In this document: positions 60,797 through 64,000 of the stretch, one piece after another
Layout: the number at the start of each line of letters is the position of its first letter
Position numbering within the stretch: position 1 is the stretch's first letter
Source of the DNA: Hymenobacter setariae
Lineage (GTDB): Bacteria; Bacteroidota; Bacteroidia; Cytophagales; Hymenobacteraceae
NCBI RefSeq assembly: GCF_007713685.1
Contig: NZ_VMRJ01000002.1
Coordinates: 434,001-498,000, forward strand
Length of the DNA stretch: 64,000 nt
Direction of reading: 5' to 3'
Translations under genes and position numbers: made by a program
The notes under the pieces: generated by a model
The model's input: the letters and a program-made list of their open reading frames with translations, nothing else
Databases searched by the model: none
Told to the model about the DNA's origin: nothing

Positions 60797-61495
60797 TTAA
60801 TTGACTACCTGTGCGGTAGCAGCTTCGAGCAGCTCTTCGGCCTGCGGTATTTCGGTGCCTTCTACTCGGCCAGCGGCGTAGAAATTGCGGCTGTAGTAAG
60901 CCTGGTTGAGCGAGCTTACCATTACGCCGCCGTTGGTGGCCGAGTGAGCAAACTTGCCGTCTTTCAGATAGATACCTACGTGGTAGATATTACCCTTGCC
61001 GTGGCTGAAGAAAACAAGGTCGCCGGCCTTCATCTCTTTCTTGGCCACGCGCTTGGCCGAGCCAAACATGGCCCGCGAGCTGTGCTTGAGGCTGATGCCA
61101 TACACCTTCTTGTAGACCTGCGACACGAAGCCCGAGCAGTCGGTGCCGCGGCGCGAGCTAGCGCCGTAGCTGTAGGGCGTGCCAATCCAGTCAATCACGG
61201 TTTGGAGCAGGCTCTTGTTTTCGGTTTGAGCTAGCTTGAGGCCTAGGGTCTGGCCGTAGTAGCCGTAGGCCAGCGAGTCGCGGGTAGCCGTTACCAATGC
61301 CGACTCGGGCGCTACCGGGGTATCGCCATCTCCGTCGTTGCTGGGCACTAGGCCCGAAAGCAGCGATGCTTCGGCTACGGCGGGCACGGCGTGGGTAGCA
61401 GTACCGGCCGAGGCCGAAGCATCGGGTGCTTTATCAAAGCAGAAGGAGAGGGCCAGGGAGGCAGCGGCGAGGCAACACAGCAGGGTATTCTTCAT
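60797..61495 (-). CDS. Exported NlpC/P60-family (C40) peptidoglycan endopeptidase
   Basis: A 232-residue cell-wall hydrolase from ATG at 61495 (MKNTLLCCLAAASLALSFCF); the upstream start at 61534 is less likely. A signal-type N-terminus is followed by a Ser/Ala-rich spacer and the NlpC/P60 domain (~105-225): VIDWIGTPYSYGASSRRGTD, the catalytic Cys in TDCSGFVSQVYKKVYG, and the His in NIYHVGIYLKDGKFAHSATN. It cleaves D-gamma-Glu-diaminopimelate type bonds in peptidoglycan by family knowledge. Confidence 0.93.
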   Translation of the reverse strand: MKNTLLCCLAAASLALSFCFDKAPDASASAGTATHAVPAVAEASLLSGLVPSNDGDGDTPVAPESALVTATRDSLAYGYYGQTLGLKLAQTENKSLLQTVIDWIGTPYSYGASSRRGTDCSGFVSQVYKKVYGISLKHSSRAMFGSAKRVAKKEMKAGDLVFFSHGKGNIYHVGIYLKDGKFAHSATNGGVMVSSLNQAYYSRNFYAAGRVEGTEIPQAEELLEAATAQVVN

Positions 61496-61813
61496 AGTCC
61501 GTTGGTTGGGGTGAGCACCGGCCAGTGCTAGCAAGCTACTCGGCCGGGAAAAAGGGGATGACTGTTGCGCTAGGCGAAGCGGTAATTACCGCCAGAATAA
61601 GAGTGAGTAAAATGAAATCGAATAGCTCGTTTTTGGGTTGAGCTAAGAAATAGGCTCGGCCAAATCTAAGTCATAAAAACTTATACAACCGAGTGAAAAA
61701 TAGGAAAAAGACAAATTTTATTAAAAAAGTGCATTAATAAGGCTGAAATAACTGTTTCACAGCCGCAACCAATATCAAATCCGCCTCGTAGTTTCGCCCG
61801 AATTTTGTACTTT

Positions 61814-62134
61814 ATGGAGCCACGCACTTTTGTTAATTCCCCACTCGCCCGGGTGGCTAGGTTGGTACTAGGCCGTGCCCCGCGCGTGGCTATGGTACTA
61901 GGCAAAACGGTGCACCTAAGCGGCGCCACGCGCGCCGAGTTTTTGGCCGACCCCGAGTGGGTGGCGCACGAGGAGGTGCACCTGCGCCAAGTGCGCGACC
62001 TAGGGCTGCCGCGCTTCCTGTGGCAGTACTTAGTAGAATCGGCTCGCGTGGGCTACTACCAAAACAGGTTTGAGGTGGAGGCCCGCGAAGGTGCTCGGCT
62101 CTTTATGGAAAGCCTCGCCAAAAAGGCCACCTAG
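61814..62134 (+). CDS. Small HExxH protein, putative metallopeptidase-like
   Basis: A 106-residue protein from ATG at 61814 (MEPRTFVNSPLARVARLVLG); the TTG frame start at 61805 adds only three residues. The motif HEEVHLRQVRDLG (~57) is a HExxH zinc-binding signature, preceded by VHLSGATRAEFLADPEWVA and followed by a helical end with RVGYYQNRFEVEAREGARLF, where Glu could be the third ligand. There is no signal peptide. Small Bacteroidota proteins of this form are known without function. Peptidase activity is a hypothesis. Confidence 0.68.
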   Translation: MEPRTFVNSPLARVARLVLGRAPRVAMVLGKTVHLSGATRAEFLADPEWVAHEEVHLRQVRDLGLPRFLWQYLVESARVGYYQNRFEVEAREGARLFMESLAKKAT

Positions 62135-62145
62135 GGCAAAAAATA

Positions 62146-62178
62146 AAAGCCTAGGTTGCTCCGAGCAACCTAGGCTTT
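62146..62178. terminator. Bidirectional terminator containing two CCTAGG motifs
   Basis: AAAGCCTAGGTTGCTC (62146-62161) pairs with GAGCAACCTAGGCTTT (62163-62178), separating the HExxH gene and the convergent SDR gene. Confidence 0.85.
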
Positions 62179-62201
62179 CAAAAGTGTTAGTGGTCAGTGC
62201 G

Positions 62202-62933
62202 CTAGAGTTGCGCTAGGCGCCCACCGTCGACCACTAGCGTAGTGCCGTTGATAAAGTTGGCTTCGTCGGAGGCCAGAAAGCAGATGGCAGCAGCTAGCTC
62301 ATCGGGCGTGCCTATCTGGCCGGTTATCTTTTCGGTGCCGTTTTGCACGTTGGGGTTGCTGCGCAGCATGGGCGTTTCGACGGCGCCCGGCGCCACGCCC
62401 ACAATGCGGGCTTGCGTATGAGGAATTTCGAGGCTGAGGCCACGGATGAAGGCATCGGTAGCACCTTTGCTAGTGGCATAGGGCACCACGTTGGGGGTGG
62501 TTTGGAAGGCGTGTACCGAGCTGATGGCTACCACAGCGCCGCCCTGCATGTGAGGCACACAGAGCTGGCAGAGCCGAAATAGTGCTCGCACATTGACGCT
62601 CTGCACGCGGTCCCAGTCGGCGGGGGCCATTTCAAGCAGGGGGGTGTAGGTCATCATGGCCGCGTCGTTTATTAGCACGTCGATGCGCCGGAAGCGAGCT
62701 AGGGTTTGCTCCACGGCGTGCACTAGGTCGGCATCGTGGCCCACATCGGCTTTAATAAACAGTGCCTCGCTGCCGCCAGCCTTTATCTCAGCTTCCACTT
62801 CGCGGCCTTCTTTGGTTTCGCGGCCTATGCAAACTACCGAGGCGCCTTCGCGCCCTAGGCGCACAGCCGTGGCCCGGCCGATGCCGGACGTGGCGCCCGT
62901 GACTAGGCAAACCTTATTCTGAAAACGGAACAT
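62202..62933 (-). CDS. Classical SDR-family oxidoreductase
   Basis: A 243-residue short-chain dehydrogenase/reductase. The cofactor loop is VCLVTGATSGIGRATAVRLG, then INDAAMM in place of the common NNAG, the catalytic Ser in AISSVHAFQ and Tyr/Lys in VPYATSKGATDAF (YxxxK), and GVAPGAVETPM. The full catalytic set is present. Acts as an NAD(P)-dependent reductase, glucose-1-dehydrogenase or similar; substrate not visible. It is a single gene ending at a two-way hairpin. Confidence 0.92.
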   Translation of the reverse strand: MFRFQNKVCLVTGATSGIGRATAVRLGREGASVVCIGRETKEGREVEAEIKAGGSEALFIKADVGHDADLVHAVEQTLARFRRIDVLINDAAMMTYTPLLEMAPADWDRVQSVNVRALFRLCQLCVPHMQGGAVVAISSVHAFQTTPNVVPYATSKGATDAFIRGLSLEIPHTQARIVGVAPGAVETPMLRSNPNVQNGTEKITGQIGTPDELAAAICFLASDEANFINGTTLVVDGGRLAQL

Positions 62934-63091
62934 AAAGTAATTGACAATCGCAGCGCTTATTTCTTGTTTACCTAACGGCCGCGAACTGGGGTTGTTTGGC
63001 TAAGGTGAGCTATTTGCTCAAAAAAGAAGCTGTAGGCCAGTTTATGACGGCTAGGACAGCCATTGGCCTGGTGCAGCCGTAAGGAGGAGCT

Positions 63092-63823
63092 ATGCTTTTC
63101 TCTGCATTACTATTAGCGGCTGTTGAGCCGTTCTCCTGGAAGCGACTGCTGCTATCGGAAGAAGCGCCCGTGAGCTTCTTGCTCGAAATCGTGCTGCGCA
63201 GCGTGCTTATGTTTTTGCTCACCGTGGGGGCACTGCGTATTTCGGGCAAGCGTGGGGTGCGGCAGCTCTCGTTGTTCGAGTTTGCGCTGATACTGGTGCT
63301 CGGCTCGGCCGCGGGCGACGCTACCATCTACCACGACACGCCCCTGTTGCACGCCGTAGCCGTGTTCGCAGTAATTATCGCCTTGTATGTGCTTTTTAAT
63401 TACTGGACCGATAAGTACCCCCGGGTAGAGCGCATGCTGGAGGGCGAGCCCGAGCTGATTGTGCAGGATGGCGAAATCGACTTGCCGGCATTTACCAAGG
63501 CCAGCCTTACGGGGCAAGAATTGAATGGCCAGCTGCGGCAGCTGCAAGTAGAGCACCTAGGGCAGGTGCGGCGCTTGTACATTGAGGCAACTGGCGAAAT
63601 CAGCGTTTTTTTCTTTGAGCCCGAGCATGAGCGCCCCGGCTTGCCCATTTGGCCCGAGATATATAAGCACCCTTTATATGAACTGCCGAAGGCGGGTGCC
63701 TACGCCTGCCACGCCTGCGCCACCGTGCGCGAATTGCCCGCTGGGCCAGTACCCACCCCGTGCCCGCGCTGTGGCCGGGCCGATGGCTGGCTGCCCGTGT
63801 GCGCCACGCCCCGCATTACGTAA
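63092..63823 (+). CDS. YetF/DUF421 membrane protein with C-terminal zinc-ribbon-like tail
   Basis: A 243-residue protein. Hydrophobic helices lie at ~28-45, ~55-70 and ~85-105 and are followed by the cytoplasmic YetF domain (KRGVRQLSLFEFALILVLGS, PELIVQDGEIDLPAFTKASL, LRQLQVEHLGQVRRLYIEAT). An added C-terminal end has two CxxC pairs, Cys206/209 (ACHACATV) and Cys224/227 (PCPRCGRA), like a zinc ribbon, not usual for the family. Function of YetF proteins is not settled. It lies alone, with a gap of about 160 bases to the divergent SDR. Confidence 0.83.
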   Translation: MLFSALLLAAVEPFSWKRLLLSEEAPVSFLLEIVLRSVLMFLLTVGALRISGKRGVRQLSLFEFALILVLGSAAGDATIYHDTPLLHAVAVFAVIIALYVLFNYWTDKYPRVERMLEGEPELIVQDGEIDLPAFTKASLTGQELNGQLRQLQVEHLGQVRRLYIEATGEISVFFFEPEHERPGLPIWPEIYKHPLYELPKAGAYACHACATVRELPAGPVPTPCPRCGRADGWLPVCATPRIT

Positions 63824-63938
63824 GCTTCTAGGCCACCGTGGCCGCAACCCGTTGGCCGCAACTTACGAATACTAACGCCTGCTGGGCCAGTCGGGCCCAC
63901 AGCGCTTTACAGTTCTCTTCCTTATCATCTTTTCGCTC

Positions 63939-64000
63939 ATGGAACCTACTTCCCACCAGCCGTCTTACGGCTCTACTGGCTCGGCCAACGTGCCCCACTC
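63939..64000 (+). CDS. Start of a plus-strand gene cut by the window edge
   Basis: ATG at 63939 opens a frame of 20 codons to the edge, reading MEPTSHQPSYGSTGSANVPH. The Ser/Pro/Gly/Gln-rich start is low complexity and gives no family. TTTTCGCTC just before the ATG is like the start contexts of other genes here. Whether it is real must be judged with the sequence beyond the edge. Confidence 0.45.
   Translation, partial: MEPTSHQPSYGSTGSANVPH

Larger units (their letters stand above)
1..64000. repeat. Dispersed palindrome CCTAGG across the window
   Basis: The hexamer CCTAGG was counted by eye about 105 times, roughly one per 600 bases, in genes on both strands and in gaps. Base composition near 58-60% GC predicts about 20. 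Within plus-strand genes it often encodes Leu-Gly as C|CTA|GGN, so CTA is often chosen when the next codon starts with G. Examples lie at 1325, 4987, 7304, 15854, 38219, 45432, 62150 and 62169. Because it is its own reverse complement it has no orientation. The count is manual and may be off by a few. Confidence 0.8.

Noticed and set aside
1..64000. CRISPR array, insertion sequence, rRNA operon, prophage or integrative element
   Set aside because: No direct repeat-spacer pattern, transposase, integrase, phage structural gene or rRNA sequence was seen; the single tRNA has no neighbouring integrase or duplicated 3' end.

Overview
The window reads as chromosomal DNA of a GC-rich Bacteroidota bacterium, most like Hymenobacter and its relatives (Cytophagales). 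The pointers are a SusC/SusD pair, Bacteroidota-type promoters (TTTG, about 19-22 bases, TAnnTTTG), a PafA-type alkaline phosphatase with Thr as nucleophile, FeS serine dehydratase, 3-hydroxyanthranilate dioxygenase and CxxC-bearing MsrB. No rRNA, CRISPR array, transposase or prophage gene was seen. Gene starts were moved inward where signal peptides, domain starts or overlaps made this better; those choices are explained per entry.

Layout. 1-2984: a minus-strand phenylacetate block (paaK, a TetR regulator, paaE running off the edge). 2985-3966: a long leader with a Bacteroidota promoter, a SAM-I (S-box) riboswitch and a short frame with four consecutive Cys codons. 3967-14595: six co-directional genes (SusC, SusD, two DoxX-like paralogues, an FAD oxidoreductase, a YeiH-type putative sulfate exporter) that look like one sulfur-linked operon. 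14600-20714: tRNA-Val, a TerB-like protein, an MscS channel, an ArsR regulator, hemA and an orphan histidine kinase. 20755-27128: a minus-strand nucleotide-sugar block (rmlA, a UDP-HexNAc epimerase, rmlB, galE, a UDP-sugar dehydrogenase, a WbpD-like acyltransferase). 27241-31721: a lipoprotein, two polytopic membrane proteins and a GT2 glycosyltransferase. 31766-51580: housekeeping and secreted enzymes (SDR, 3-HAO, serine hydrolase, a GH-like secreted protein, PafA phosphatase, pyrophosphatase, UbiA-like protein, LVIVD lipoprotein, NAD(P)HX repair enzyme, MsrB, SdaA, LutB-like protein, M28 peptidase). 51650-59393: ispF, then a TetR-controlled RND efflux operon. 59457-64000: an exported acyl-carrier-like protein, DUF1232, NlpC/P60, a small HExxH protein, an SDR, a YetF/DUF421 protein and a gene start at the edge.

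Most interesting: the riboswitch plus polycysteine leader in front of a SusCD-DoxX-DoxX-FAD-YeiH operon suggests a sulfur-regulated uptake and oxidation locus whose substrate is not evident. Second, the palindrome CCTAGG is strikingly frequent (about 105 by eye, against roughly 20 expected from base composition), like a highly iterated palindrome. Third, a signal-peptide-bearing acyl-carrier-like protein has Thr where the phosphopantetheine Ser should be.
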